A DNA stretch of 64,000 nucleotides, from the NCBI GenBank assembly GCA_036867785.1, contig CP145414.1:1381324-1445323 (forward strand), in the 5' to 3' direction. The notes below the pieces were generated by a model. The model did not search any database. It was not told the origin of the DNA and saw nothing but the letters and a program-made list of their open reading frames with translations. This DNA is from Plasmodiophora brassicae (lineage: Eukaryota > Endomyxa: Phytomyxea > Phytomyxea > Plasmodiophorida). Of the stretch, positions 1 through 12,490 are shown in pieces. Position 1 is the stretch's first letter. Each line of letters opens with the position of its first letter. The position numbers and the translations under genes are program-made.

Positions 1-576
1 GACCGGCGAGCAGCAGACCAGACGAATCGCGTGCCGTTTCTCGCGTATCAGCTCGATGCTGGCGTTGACCTGGTCGGTGACGGCGGCCTTGATCTCGGCG
101 GGCGACGTGACGACCCCGACGCCACAGGCGCGCTCGAATTCGGCCACCTCGAAACGCGTCGATTTCGTGAAGTAGTCGATCGCGGCTGCCAGCTGCGTGT
201 TGGATGCAATGCGGCTATGAGCGAAACGGTCAGGCGCCGTCGCGAAACAGGGGCGTGGGGGGCGTTGACGGACCCGTTCGTGATGTACGCAAGCAATCGC
301 TTGCGGTGTTCCAGGACGAACGGCGTCGGCGGTAGGTTCGCAGCAACGGATACGAACATCTTGCCCATGGGTTCGGCGCAACCCTTCTGGCTCATGCCGG
401 CCTGACCAGCGCAGAGGTTAGGGCCGCGTGGCGGTGCCGCGACACGGTGCTCGGGCCCCGACCTCATCGACGACGTTCTCGATACTCTGGGCAAGCTGCT
501 CGCTGATCGTATCGATGTATTTCGGGTTCAGCCCAATGCGCTCGAGGACGTCGCGCCGCTCGCCGACGACAGTCAT
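1..576 (-). CDS. QARS: Glutaminyl-tRNA synthetase, N-terminal part (continues beyond left edge)
   Basis: Cytosolic enzyme that charges tRNA-Gln with glutamine. Only the start of the gene lies here: three exons encode the eukaryote-specific N-terminal GlnRS domain. Exon 1 starts at ATG 576 (MTVVGERRDVLERIGLNP). Exon 2 carries MSQKGCAEPMGKMF and the segment FVLEHRKRLLAYI. Exon 3 (about 225 to the edge) reads IASNTQLAAAIDYF, then VAEFERACGVGVVTSPAEI, the family signature ERECGVGVIVTPEQIEEAV-like helix. Introns lie near 414-465 and 226-262, with GT/AG ends. The catalytic Rossmann core lies outside the window. Family assignment is firm; the exact donors are inferred. Confidence 0.85.
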
Positions 577-1286
577 CGCGAAGCCGCCGGGCAACCGGGA
601 ACGAAAATAACCAGGGCGCACTGTGCGAGCTGCACCTCGCCCACGGACTTTGCCGACCGCTGTGCCACGGGGCGCAACCTGGCCAGGCCCAGAGTGCCCC
701 CCGCACTGCACTGCACGCCGCGTTCAGCAGGGCCGGGTTGGCGGCGCTCCAGCAAGCCGTCACTGGCGCACGCCGGCACTACTGAGCAGGCCCGGCATCA
801 TTGCCGTAAATAGCACGGATTGCAAAACAATGCGACTTGTCTCCAGTCCTGACCTGCGCCTACTCTACCTGTATGTTCGTACTGGTGCCCGACAAGGTGT
901 GATCTATCGGGCCTCAGTCGAGCCGACATGCCACTTGCACCCCAATGATGCACCGGGTTTCTATTGCCTGCCCTGCATAGTCGCACGATGACTGGTACGA
1001 CATGCGCTGCAGGATTACAATGGACCTGGGAGTTCGTTGTCCTGGGGTTGGATGGCACGACACTGCGGTGGGTTCACCCCAAGTGGTGACCCACCTGTGG
1101 CCCTCGCTAGTTGGACAGTTGACGAATTCGTTGCCGTTGTGCAGCCGCGTCTGGTTCGGGTAAATACTGTTAATCGATGTATTGTGGATTAAGAGTGAGT
1201 GGGCGCAGGCCTCCGGCCGCTCATCAGCCATGCCATGCCGAACGACGGTGAGGGGCCCGACGGTGCGCGCAACACACTGATGGCCA
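577..1286. other. Intergenic region between GlnRS start and RPB1 stop
   Basis: About 710 bases between the start of the leftward GlnRS gene and the stop of the leftward RPB1 gene. It should hold the RPB1 3' end and the GlnRS promoter. Open frames here are short and show no recognisable domain; I see no RNA gene. Confidence 0.5.
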
Positions 1287-4200
1287 TCAATCCTTCTTCT
1301 TCGTCGTCGTGTCGTCGGACCATACCGGCGACGTCGGGCTATACATGGGCGACACCGTCGTCGGCCCGTTGTGATGGTTGGGCGACGTGGGCGAGTACGT
1401 TGGCGACACGGGCGAATAGTTGCCGTACGTCGGCGAGGTCGGCGAGAACGTTGGTGATGTCGGCGAGTACGACGGCGACGTTGGTGAGTACGACGGCGAC
1501 GTTGGCGAATACGACGGCGACGTGGGCGAATACGAAGGCGACGTCGGGGAATACGAGGGCGACGTCGGGGAATAGGACGGCGAGGTCGGCGAGTAGGACG
1601 GCGACGTCGGGGAGAACGATGGCGACGTGGGCGAGTACGACGGTGACGTTGGGGAGAACGAGGGCGACGTCGGCGAGTAGGACGGCGACGTGGGCGAGAA
1701 CGCGGGCGACGTCGGCGAATAGGACGGCGACGTGGGCGAGAACGATGGCGACGTCGGGGAATACGACGGCGACGTCGGCGAGAACGAAGGTGACGTCGGC
1801 GAGAACGCTGGGGAGGTCGGCGAGTACCCGCCGGCATAGCTGGGCGATGCAGGCGAGTACGACGGCGACGACGGGGAGAACGAGGCGCCGAACGCGGGCG
1901 ATGATGGCGTGAACATGCCGCCGGGCGAGTAGATCGCTGGAGAGAAGGCGCCGGCACCGTCGACGTAGGGCGAGTAACCGCCTAGGCCGCCGGGCGACAT
2001 CATCGGGGTCGACGACGGGTACAGCGGCGTGGCGCCGTGACCCAGGTAGACGTCGTCGGCTTCCCAGAAGTTGACGGGCTGGTCCTCGAGCTCGATCGCC
2101 TCGCGAACCATGTCCTCGTTGAGCAGCAACGAGAATGACCCCGTACCGGCGGGTGCCAGCTGCCCGACCATGATGTTCTCGGTGACGCCCGTCAGGTTGT
2201 CCGTGTCGCTGAAGGCGGCCGCCTCGAGCAGGATCTCGACCGTCTCCTCGAAGCTGCAGCGCATGAGCGCCCCCGACCCGACCCGGTTGATGCCATGACG
2301 CGTGATGGCCATGAGGTGACCTCGGAAGGTCATCACGTCGATCAGCATGGCCAGGTGCCGGTAGTTGACGTAGCTGCCACCGAAGGAGATCACGCGACGC
2401 AGCTCGTCGAGCAGGCCCTGGCGAACGGCCTCGATGCCCAGCACCTCGAAGATCTCAATGATGTGGTTCGACGTCGTCCGTCGGTGGTCGACTCCATCGA
2501 CCGACATGACGTCGAGCAGTTTGACACCCTCGGTATCCAGCACCCACTCGATCTCGTTCTTCTCGTTATAGTTGCCGTTGGCATCGAACCCCGGCCTCGA
2601 TTCCTGCCTCATGACGACCTTGTCGACGCCGTCGATCCCGCGCAGATGCATCTGGTTCAGCAGGTTCTGCTCGATGCGCTTCAGGAACAGGTCCTCCTCG
2701 TCCTCGGCGTCGGCGTCCTTCTCCGCATCCTCGTTCACCATCCTGATCTGCAGGACGGGGCGCTCCGCGTTATCCGACGAGTGGATACAGTGCAGGTCGC
2801 CGCCAAAGTCCAGCTTGATGCGCTCGGAGATGTCCGCATTGGTCAACCCCTTGTCCTCCTTCTTGAACCGGTCCAGAACGATACGCAGCACCCACGGCGA
2901 CAGCTTCTCGATCGGGACGTCCTCATCGGGGATCTCAAAGAACATTTGCATGAACTCCCTGTCCTCCTCGATGACGGAATTCTGCGGGTCCGGGTCGTAG
3001 TAGATCTGCGTCAGCGCGGTCACGTCCCGCAGCGACGTCGACTCGATCCGGTTCAGGGCGTCGTTGGCCCGCTCCAGGTCGTGCGCAATGTCCTTCTGGA
3101 GGAAGATCGTCAACGACGGCGTTCGGACGTTCTTAGCCAGGTTGATGATCTCCTTGAGACGCGGGACACCGAGCGTCACGTTCTTGGCGGAGACACCAGC
3201 AAAGTGGAACGTGTTCAGCGTCATCTGCGTCGCGGGTTCACCGATGGACTGCGCCGCCAGGCAACCGACCATCTCGCCCGGCTGCGCAAGCGCCTGCTTG
3301 AACCGGCTCTCGATCTCGCCAATCAGCCAGCGGAACGCGTCCGAATTCAGCTTGTAGTCGACGAGGACGCGTTTGGCGCCCAGCGTCGCACGCAGGTTCA
3401 TTTTGAACAGCGTCGTCGCGTTCTCCTGCGACTCGCGAGAGATGTGGTCGTCGCCGCCCACCACCACGAGACGGTTGTACAGCTGTCGAACCATGTGAAC
3501 GACTTCGCACGGGTCCAGGTCGCTGTGCCGACGCTGCGACACGGAGAACAGCTTCTGGCTGTTCCAGATCAGTCGCTTGATGTTGACGGGCAGGTATACC
3601 CGGTCGTCGCTGAACAATGGCAGGATCGTTCGTCGCAGGAACGTGCGATCCTCTTCAAGGAGTTGGAACTCCTTGCGTAGTTCGCCGAGCGCTTGCGGGT
3701 CGTGCATGATGCGATCGCGGATGGCAGGGTCGAGGAAGTCGGCGTCCAGCTGGCCGCGTGGCGTGAAGAACGAGTATGCCCGATGGAACTCGGCGTTGTT
3801 CATCTTCAGCGAGTCGATGCGTTGCGCCTCGATGCTCTCGCCGGCCATCCCGTCCTCGCCGTACAGGAACTGGATGATGTCACCCATGCTGTTCCGCACG
3901 GTGCCGTCGTACTTGATCATGACGTCCTCCATGGCCTTGACGAGGCGCCGCTGGATGTAGCCGGTCTCGGCGGTCTTGACGGCCGTGTCGACGATACCTT
4001 CTCTGCCGGCCATGGCATGGAAGAAGAATTCGCTGGGCGTCAGCCCCTGCAGGTACGAGTTTTCGACGAACCCTCGAGATTCCGGGCCCAGATCCTCCTT
4101 GTTGAAGTGGGGCAGCGTCCGATCGCGGAACCCGAACGGGATACGCTTGCCTTCGACGTTCTGCTGGCCGACGCACGCCATAATCTGACAGATGTTAATG

Positions 4201-6629
4201 ATGATGCCCTTGGACCCGGCGTCCACCATGGCCTTCAGGTTGTTGTGCGACGTCAGGTTCTGCCGGGCACTCTTACCGGCCGCCACCGTGCACTTGTTCA
4301 GGCACGTGTTGACCTCGTTCTCGAACGACTCCCGGATCGTGTGCCCCGTCTGTCGTTTCAGCTCTCCGCGACGCGCCTGCTGAATCAAGATGTGAACTTC
4401 ACTCTTCGCCGTCGCAATCGTCCTGGCGATGTCTTCCAGCGTCGGCGCGTCGGCGATGGTGTCCCCGATGCCGACGCTGAACGACTGCGTCAACAGCCAG
4501 GCGTTGATCACGGACTGGATCGAGTTCAGCAGGATCTTGGTGCGCTCCGGCCCGAGTTCGTTGAACATGACGTGAATCAGCGACCCAGGCGAGGCACCCA
4601 GCGTACGCTTGTCGGCAATACCCATGAGCAATTCACCGCGTTCGATGCGGACGCGCGTATCCGTCGGCGACAGGAACGCTTCCCGATCGGGGTGTTCGTT
4701 GGCGAACAGCTCGATGTTGACCTCCTCGGGCAGCAGCATCGAAAAGATCTGCTTGCCGGACCAGAGCATCGTGGGCTTCAGCACGCACGGGATCGGGATC
4801 TGGCCGTCCCACTGCGGCAGCCACATGAGCAGGTTCATGACCTCATCCTTGGTCAGGAACACGTCCCGGTGCGTGAACTTGTAGCAGCCCAACAGCGTGT
4901 CCTGGACGATACCAATGACGGGTCGGTGCGACTGCGGCGTGACGATCTGCTTCGGGACCATCATCAGGCCGAGCGCTTCGGCTCTCGTCTCCACCGACTG
5001 CGGCACGTGCAGGTTCATCTCGTCGCCGTCAAAGTCGGCATTGTACGGCGACGTCACACTGAGGTTAAGACGGAACGTCGAGTACGGCATGATGCGCACC
5101 TTGTGACCCATGATGCTCATCTTGTGCAACGACGGCTGACGATTGAACAGGACAACATCGCCGTCGTTGATATGCCGTTCGACGACGTATCCCATCTCCA
5201 GGCTGATGTCCTGGGCCCGTTTCACGAATCGCAGGTCGATCTCCTGCCCGTCGTGCCGGATGATGGATTTGGCACCGGGGTGCTCGTTCGGCCCGTTCTT
5301 GATCAGTTCGCTTAATCGTTTGATGTTGAACCGCGTCACCGTCTCCGGGTACGTCAGGTTCATGGCAATCGACATTGGCACGCCGACCTCATCGATGGAG
5401 ATATTGGGGTCGCCGGTGATGACCGTTCGAGCGGAGAAATCGACGCGCTTCCCCATGAGGTTGCCGCGAACACGACCGGCCTTGCCGACCAGACGCTGAC
5501 GGATCGATTTCAGCGTCTTATGCGACATGCGTTGAGTGGCGGCCGGCTGTCCCGGGATCTCATTGTCCATCAGCGTCACGATGTGGTACTGAAGCAGGTC
5601 GGCAAGCTCGGACAGGATATGGTCCGGTTTGCCCTCGTACTCGAACTTGCGCAGCATCTCGTTGACTTTGACAATGTCGCCCAGTTTGTACGTCAGGTCA
5701 TCCTTACTCTCGCGGCCGTTCTGGATAACGGATGGGCGCACGTGAGGCGGGGGCACGGGCAGCACAGTGAGGATGAACCAGTCCGGTCGGGCGAATTCCG
5801 GGTTCAGCCCCATCAGCCGACAGTCTTCATCCGAGATTCGCCTGAAGATGTTGTAGACCGTCTCGGCCGTCAGCGCCCGCTTCCGATCAACGGCGTCGTC
5901 GATGCCGGCGCTCGCGTCGAACTCGGCCATGATCTTCGTTATATCCCGTTTGTACTTGGGCTGAACGTTACCGCAACCAGCCTCTACGGGGCGCCGACAG
6001 CAGTCAGAACCTTCGTCGTTGCACCGTGCAACGAACCTGTCACTTACGCTTAGCGATAGGCGGCCCATCGAGCACCTCGGCATCGGGTTTCTCGACGACG
6101 TCCATGGAGGAATTGCCGGAACAAACGACGGCGCCGGACGACGTGCACAGATCGAGTATGGCGGACAGGCGGTCAGTCGGCCGTTCGATTTTGAGAACGG
6201 ATTGGAACTTGGCGTCCGTTGTGTTGCAGAGCAGGGCGGAGCAATGATAGCAGACGCATCGCAAGATCTTCAGGGTGATATCCAGGAACCCGATATGGAA
6301 ATTCGGTCGGCAGAGTTCAATATGGCCGAAATGGCCCGGGCAGGTCGTTGTCGTCGCCGAACAGGTCAGACAGCGGAACCCTTTCTCCGTGGTGCCCAGG
6401 CGTCGATCCATCAGCCCGCCTTCCTTATTGACACCGTTCTCTGTCGTGACGGCGTACTTGATTTCGGCGACCGAATGCGATCGCTGTTCACGACGGGTCA
6501 GTACGGCGATATCGTACCAATGGCCATACAGGCAGCGGGCATTACAATCTCATCGGGGCTCAGCACGCCGAACTGCACCTTGCGTATGCCATGGACGGGC
6601 GCGCTCGAGAATTCGATGCGCGACGCCAT
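1287..6629 (-). CDS. RPB1: RNA polymerase II largest subunit RPB1
   Basis: Catalytic subunit of nuclear RNA polymerase II. Three exons: 6629-6546 (MASRIEFSSAPVHGIRKVQF), 6483-6048 with the clamp-head zinc motif (CLTCSATTTTCPGHFGHIEL), and 6010-1287. The second intron (6011-6047, 37 bp) starts GTAAGT. Exon 3 carries the active-site loop NADFDGDEMNLH that binds the catalytic magnesium, the bridge/trigger region (PATQMTLNTFHFAGVSAKNV), then a C-terminal domain of about 22 heptads at roughly 1323-1826. CTD heptads are YSPTSPS or FSPTSPS, with Phe at position 1 in about seven. The protein ends in an acidic/Lys tail (SDDTTTKKKD). Length, about 1,760 residues, fits the family. Colinear with human and yeast RPB1 throughout. 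Confidence 0.97.
1323..1826 (-). repeat. 21-bp coding minisatellite encoding RPB1 CTD heptads
   Basis: Tandem 21-base units encode about 22 heptads of the RPB1 C-terminal domain. Position 1 alternates Tyr and Phe in the proximal half (Y F F Y F Y F Y F Y F Y), followed by a run of Tyr heptads. Such repeats are prone to copy-number change. Confidence 0.9.
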
Positions 6630-6904
6630 GACGTCCGGGCGCGACGCGTCGATCCGCCGACCAACAACGCTGTGGGTGATCGGGCCGCACTCCGCCACGC
6701 ATTTATTGCTGCGTCGGCGTGATGCAGCTGCCCAGTCGGCGCCCCGCTGCACTTAGCGCTGGCCGACCAATTCGAACGCAGCGTCACGTAGTGCTTTGCG
6801 CGGGACGTGGCGCGTGCCTCGATACGTTCGGAGGTACGGGTGCACAGTCGGGGTCAGTGTCGGGGATCCGTCACTCTGCAAAGTAGCGTCCCCGCGTCGT
6901 CAAC
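6630..6904. promoter_or_regulatory. Divergent promoter region between RPB1 and the secreted protein gene
   Basis: A 275-base gap between the RPB1 start (leftward) and the small secreted protein (rightward). By position it must hold both promoters. I see no convincing TATA box or named element. Confidence 0.4.
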
Positions 6905-7282
6905 ATGTTCGTCACGTTCGCGTTCATCATCGTCGCCCTGAGCACCGCCTGTGCTGCCGATGGTGGTCGCAAGGCGAGCCCGCGCGACGGCCTGTCGGTG
7001 GACCCGGTGCTTCCGCGTGGCGGTCCGCTCTTCCGTCAGGTCAACTCGATGCCCCCGCGCCAGGCCCGTCCAGCGTGGCCGCGTGGTGATGGGCTAATCC
7101 TTCCGCCGCCGACCGTCGCTGCTACGGCGCCGTCGTCACCCCCGTCCGTGCCGCCCGAGACAACGCCCGCGCCGACACAGCCCACTGCTGCACAAGCCAG
7201 ATCGGGCGCGGCGGCGGCCTCTCCTTCGGCCGGCGTCACGCTGTCGTTCATGGCCATGGTCACCCTGGCGATCGCCACGTAA
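6905..7282 (+). CDS. Small secreted, Pro/Ala-rich, probably GPI-anchored protein
   Basis: 125 residues, single exon. A hydrophobic N-terminus (MFVTFAFIIVALSTACAADG) looks like a cleaved signal peptide. The middle is rich in Pro, Thr, Ala and Ser (PPPTVAATAPSSPPSVPPET). The last 20 or so residues are small then hydrophobic (SAGVTLSFMAMVTLAIAT), the pattern of a GPI-attachment signal. No Cys after the signal region and no recognisable domain. Likely a cell-surface protein; function unknown. Confidence 0.55.
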   Translation: MFVTFAFIIVALSTACAADGGRKASPRDGLSVDPVLPRGGPLFRQVNSMPPRQARPAWPRGDGLILPPPTVAATAPSSPPSVPPETTPAPTQPTAAQARSGAAAASPSAGVTLSFMAMVTLAIAT

Positions 7283-7539
7283 CCCTCCAGCTGTGTGGGT
7301 TCCGGATGCCGATCAACATGCACACCGGGGGGACGAATACACTCAGTGCGACTGTTGTCCATACGCCCCCGACCCTGCCTATCTACCTGTACCCTTACGT
7401 ACATACCTAGGCGAGTGGGCCGGTGCGGCGGCGACGCAGGGGCCCTAAACGCAGTGCGGCATCGGATCGGTGCAGAGTGTTGGAAAAACGTGCGGTGGGG
7501 GGACGGCGCCATCAACAAGTCGACGGCCGCGGTTCAGCA

Positions 7540-8066
7540 ATGTCGGAAGAGTTCCTGGGCGGCAGGAGGCGCTCGCCGTCGTTCTGCGGCGACCCGGGCC
7601 TGGCTGCGCGCCAGAACCTGAAGCACCTGATCAGCACGCACCCGCTATGCATCTTCCACAACGGGGCCAGTGACGACATTGATGAGGTATGGTTGGCGTG
7701 CGTCCGCCCCTGTAGCTGCTACTGATCCTTGGGACATGCTGGCAGATCAAGGCCATCCTGGAGGAGGCGCTCGTGGGCAGCGTGCCGGTCTGGATCGATT
7801 TCCGCGAAAGGAAAGACGGTGACGACCTGAGTGAGGCCCTGGAAGAGTACACGCGGGACCGGATGCCGTCCGTGTTCATTGGAGGGTACTTGCGTCGTCG
7901 TCCTCATTTCAGCGCTGTACTCATTCAGTTTGCTAGTTTGTGCGTTGGAGGTCTGGACGCTGTACGCGAGTTGCACAAAGCGGGCAAGCTGTCGACGATG
8001 CTCAGCGAGGTTGACACGATGTCGTCATTCCGCTCGACCAGTACGGAACGGACCCCATTGGTCTGA
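7540..8066 (+). CDS. Glutaredoxin-fold protein lacking the CPYC active site
   Basis: Three exons (7540-7686, 7746-7885, 7937-8066) give a protein of about 138 residues, the size of a monothiol/dithiol glutaredoxin. The frame reads LISTHPLCIFHNGASDDIDE, then IKAILEEALVGSVPVWIDF, then the cis-Pro segment DRMPSVFIGG, then CVGGLDAVRELHKAGKLSTM. The cis-Pro and GG-D glutathione-binding parts match the family. The position of the CPYC/CGFS active site is occupied by SDDI, so no catalytic cysteine is present. Introns are 60 and 51 bp. Assignment to the fold is good; redox chemistry is doubtful. Confidence 0.8.
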
Positions 8067-8521
8067 AATGAGTATATTGGCGTCTGGCGTCCACACCCTT
8101 CACCGAAACATCTTTGTCAAACAGCTGCTGCCCAGCGTAGCCGACCTTGTTTGACAACTGAACTCGGAAAGGACAATCGATGAATGTCGTAGAATAGGTT
8201 CACCTGGCCAATGCGATCGGGCGATGCCGCCTGGCATTGGCCCCTGGTCAGATGTCACGCGGCGCCTGGCCACGCCCGATACGCAGGAATACCGCAATCA
8301 GCATCATTGGGCAAGCAACTCGACTGTCTTCGCTTCCTATCGGCCATCTGTAGACTGCTATGTGCCAAACACTGGCGGCACGAGACGGGTGGGACTCGGC
8401 CTTCACCGAAGCCTGGGGAACGCCCAACGGACGTCGGTTGGGTGCTTGTACACGTCGGCATTTATCGTGGTGCTAGAGAGGTTGTTAGTAGTACGTGTAT
8501 GGGATAATACAGAATCGAACA
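8067..8521. terminator. Convergent 3' region between glutaredoxin-fold and CPSF_A genes
   Basis: 455 bases between two converging stop codons. It should hold both polyadenylation regions. No gene-like frame or structured RNA was recognised. Confidence 0.4.
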
Positions 8522-11500
8522 CTATCGGATCAGTTGCCGTTCGACACGCTCTAGAGCATGGTACGCGTCCATGGCAGATGCCGGACTGTCCTTGAGCAGG
8601 TCGCACCGGGACGCCAAGGACCCCTCGAGAAACGCCCGGATGATGTCTAAATCGACGACGCGCGTTGATCGAACGGGAGGCAATAGTTGAGACTGCATAC
8701 GCTGCATCAGTTCACCATCACTGTCGCTGACGCTTCCGACAGCGAACAGCGATCCCGATAGCGTCGACAGAATGAAGCCGTCGCCCCGTCTAGTGATCTT
8801 GGACACGGTCTCACCAAGATCGAATGTCGCCACCGTGATCAACGATGAGGCTGGCCGCTGGACGTCATCCGGCAGGCGATTCGTGACGACGAATACGGCG
8901 CCGAACTTGTCGGACGCCAGACAGGTGTTGCCGTCGACGAAAGCCGCACGAGCAGTCAATCGAGGGGCCGGGTCAGAGCTGACGACTCGGAGTCGACTGT
9001 GATCAGGGTCGTAGCACAGTATTTGGAGGCCGACGCGTTCATCGCAAATGGCCAGGTTCAGGCCGAGGCAGTCGGCGTGGAGGATCATGTCGCGCGATGC
9101 ATAATGACACATGGAATGCAGAGCGCTGTCAACAATGTCGAGAATGTGCAGCTGTGGGCCGGCCGTCGCGATCAGTTTGGAATCGATCGTCGACAACGCC
9201 AAGCACGGCCCAGCAGGCATGGACGCTTCGAGCACGAGCCGGATCGGAGCACAGCCCGATCGCAGGATGCCGCTGTCAGCGCTATCGTCGCCGTCACGGT
9301 CCGTGACGATGATTGAATAGCATCGTATTCTGCCGGGGCCACCTCGTACGGCGGACGTGCAGGCCGAACCAACAACAAGAAGGTCTCCGAAGGTCGTTGT
9401 CGGCCACACGATTAGCGCTTGAACGGTCTCCATCGCTTCAAACGAGCCGAACGATATCTTCGTCGACCTTTCAACGTCGACAAGATAGAGCGAGGAGCGC
9501 TTGACGCCATCGACGAGGTCGGAACAAGAAACGACAAGGTAACCGGATGACGCGTGGTGCAGGATCCGACGCGGGGTACTTTGCAGAGGGACCTCATCTA
9601 CACGACGACGTCATAAGCAGGGTTGAACAGTAAGCGCAAACCAACATCCTAAACCTGGAAGGGTGGCGACGGCGAAACCCGGCGCCCATCCAGGCGGATA
9701 CGCAGCAACCTGGCACGAACAGAGTGTCACAGCGAGCACATTCCAGGCGGCAAGTACCATTCCAAATGCGTACCTGTATTACACGTATTCCAGTGTCAGT
9801 AGCGACGACGACGCGTCGTTGGTCGAAGCGAGCGGCGCAGGTGACGTTGACGACGCTAGGGTCACCAGGAGTTCGGGACAGTTTTCCAAACGTAACGTTC
9901 GTACCAGATCCCGCCTTTAGCATCGCAACGGTGTCGCTGAGAGCCATCACAGCGTCCGGACCAAGCCATACGAGGCGAACCGGCGCGCAGCCGAAGGGAA
10001 TCACGTGTACATCGTAGAGTGCATCGGCCCCTTGGCCTTCGCGAAGCGTCGTCAAATGTTCCTTTAGGGTATACCTGACAAGGGTGCCATCTCGAAGCCC
10101 AGCGACAACACTGAGCCGCTGGTGTCGGTCCGACTCCATGACGCACACGGATTCAATGCCGATTTCAGGTGACGACGAGCGATTAGCGGGACCGCAAAGG
10201 GTGACAACTGGCCGAATGGCAAAGCCACCCTTGCCGTCGCCTTCAGCCAGGCAAAGCCCAATCGACCCGTCGCTGCATCCGGTTACAATCAGAGGAGAAG
10301 CCCCATAGGAGCCCGAAACCGCTGCCGAGCACATCCGACCCGGTTGACCTTGAGCCTGGGAACCGTCGAGCAGCTGGAGTGTCGTGACCACCGACTTTGT
10401 CGCAATCACAGAGCCAATGACTCGAACAGGCTGGTCATTGCAGTCGTTGACTGTCGCCAGCGCGACACAGTTGTAATCGGCAAGTGCCAGGAGCCCAGAT
10501 GGGGCGACGGACGCAGATACGATCGGCGATGGCGAAGCCCAGTCGTGCACAGTCCTGTCCGCAGTGATTATCCGCATACCTTTCTGGTGGACCTACCAGG
10601 AACGACACCGCATGTTAGCGCTCGCGACAGGCCAGTACTGATAGGCCATCACAACCATACCTGAATGAGCCGGCCATCGGCGACAAACGCAATATCAAGC
10701 GTGTCCGTATCCTGGGCGACCGGCCAGTGTTCAGTGGCATCCTCAATGCGTATTGGCGACGGTTCTGGATCAACCACGAGAACACGGGTTGATTGCATGA
10801 ATGCGCAGACGACCAGGCAGGGTGTATCGTCCGGACGGTGCGTCTTCACTGGCTGGTCAGCTTGTTCAAGCGTCCAGATACGCCGCAGTCCAATAAGGCG
10901 CTCATGGTCGTCCCCGAGCGCAACGGCTCGTTCAGTGCAGTCGCGATGACCAATGCCACAGCCAGCAATAGCAACGCCCCCGTGTTTGCCTAGTTTACTG
11001 GCCACCGCAATGCAGTCAGGCGTTATCATTGCATGGTCGGTGATGGGTGACAGGCAAGGGTGCTGGCATCCCAGGCGGACGAGACAATCGGTGGCGGACC
11101 AGTCCAGAACAGCAACAGACATCCCGTTACAGCCATCGCCCGGGACGTACAGGACGTCGACACGTGCCGTTGCATTTGTCGTGACGACGCCGGGCAGTTT
11201 TGCTCTTGGCAAGGAATACCATGCAATGGAGCGGGTCGGACAGGCCACACCCAGGCGAACTAGGTCAACTTCGTCGTCGTCGACACGTATGGCATACAAT
11301 AGACCGGATTCGGTCGAGACCACAAGATGGTCGCCGCCAACGGGCCGCGACGACACTGCACACACGATCGGTGATGGCCCGGCAACACGATGCTCGGCGC
11401 CACCGGTTGCCCACCGTGGCATGTGAAATAACGACAAAGGCGTGCCCTGTACCGTGTCGAATAGGACAACCTTGACCTCGTCGATGACGGCAACGACGGA

Positions 11501-12379
11501 TGGACGCGCAGGCAGGGGCAGACACGCGAGGACGTCTCCCATGAAGCAATGCGAATGAGTTCGAACGCGGACATCAGACGTGCCGCAATCGACAACGACA
11601 GCACGGCAGCAGTTTACATCAGGGACGGCGACAAGAGCGATGAGAACGTCAGGCGTCGTGAATGACACTGCCATGGGTATGCCAGGGAGGCGAACGAGGA
11701 AGGGCGGGCCTCGACACGAGAAGAACCAGAGCAATGATTCCAATGACGCAATAGCGATCAAGGAGCCGTCGTGATTGGACTGCATGAGGCGAGTCGGTTT
11801 CGCGTATTGCGAGGTGCCTGCATAAGGCAAGGCGACAGGGTCGTTGCGCTGAGCGAGGACACGACCGGCGGAATCCAGCGTAAACAATGTCAGATGTGTG
11901 TGCGTCAGAAGGGCAACCGAAGCGGGCGGAACGACGCAAGCGTCCAGTATGACGGCAGGCATGTAGAGTCGTTGGACAGGCGTCAGTTCGCACGTTTCGT
12001 CGTCGGCAAACAGCAGGTCGACGTCGTGCTCGGCGACGTGCGCGATGAACGACCCCGGTAACGACAGCGCTGTCAACGCCGTTCCATGCTTGGCTAGAGA
12101 TTTGACCGCCCACGTCGACGCATACCCGACCATCAACTGGGCGGGATGATGACAGCCCGACCGAAGTCCAACGGCTAATACAGTCCAAGGCCAACTGAGG
12201 CGGAATCCCAAAAAAATGGGCGCACCAAGAATCGTCAAACAAAACGATGGTCCAAAATGACAGTAATCGCCAAACGGGGAAGAAGACACGAAGGTCATGT
12301 TTCCCCCCGCAACGTCCCGACTGCTCTCTGGATGTGTATTGTTGAATCGAAATGGAATCGTCGCTGGGTACTCTCTCAT
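8522..12379 (-). CDS. CPSF_A / DDB1-SF3B3 family multi-beta-propeller protein
   Basis: Three exons (about 12379-10661, 10583-9758, 9597-8522) encode about 1,240 residues, the size of DDB1 or SF3B3. Family landmarks: PITDHAMI...GLRRIWTLE near the middle (DDB1: PIVDMCVV...GIKGLWPL), KGMRIITADRTVHDW at the exon 1/2 join, VPLQSTPRRILHHASSGYLV, the segment ASDKFGAVFVVTNRLPDD and the C-terminal helix-forming VVDLDIIRAFLEGSL. Such proteins scaffold CUL4 ubiquitin ligases (DDB1), U2 snRNP (SF3B3) or 3'-end processing (CPSF1). Divergence is too high to choose by eye. The ATG could be 12379 or 12298; an upstream exon is possible. Confidence 0.8.
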
Positions 12380-12490
12380 TAGAAGTGTAGTGCCCAGGAT
12401 CCATGCTCCGTCTAGGAATGATCCTACAGGCTGCGAAATGTACGATGATAAACAGGCGATAAAGTTAGATGCATGTAATAACGCCTTATA

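Noticed and set aside
914-1957. Long Arg/Pro-rich leftward frame and a plus-strand frame over the RPB1 3' end
   Set aside because: They are the other reading frames of the 21-bp CTD minisatellite, so their repeats are by-products of the heptads.
2295-5315. Long plus-strand frames of 461 and 540 codons
   Set aside because: Antisense to RPB1; GC-rich third positions keep the opposite strand open. No domain resemblance.
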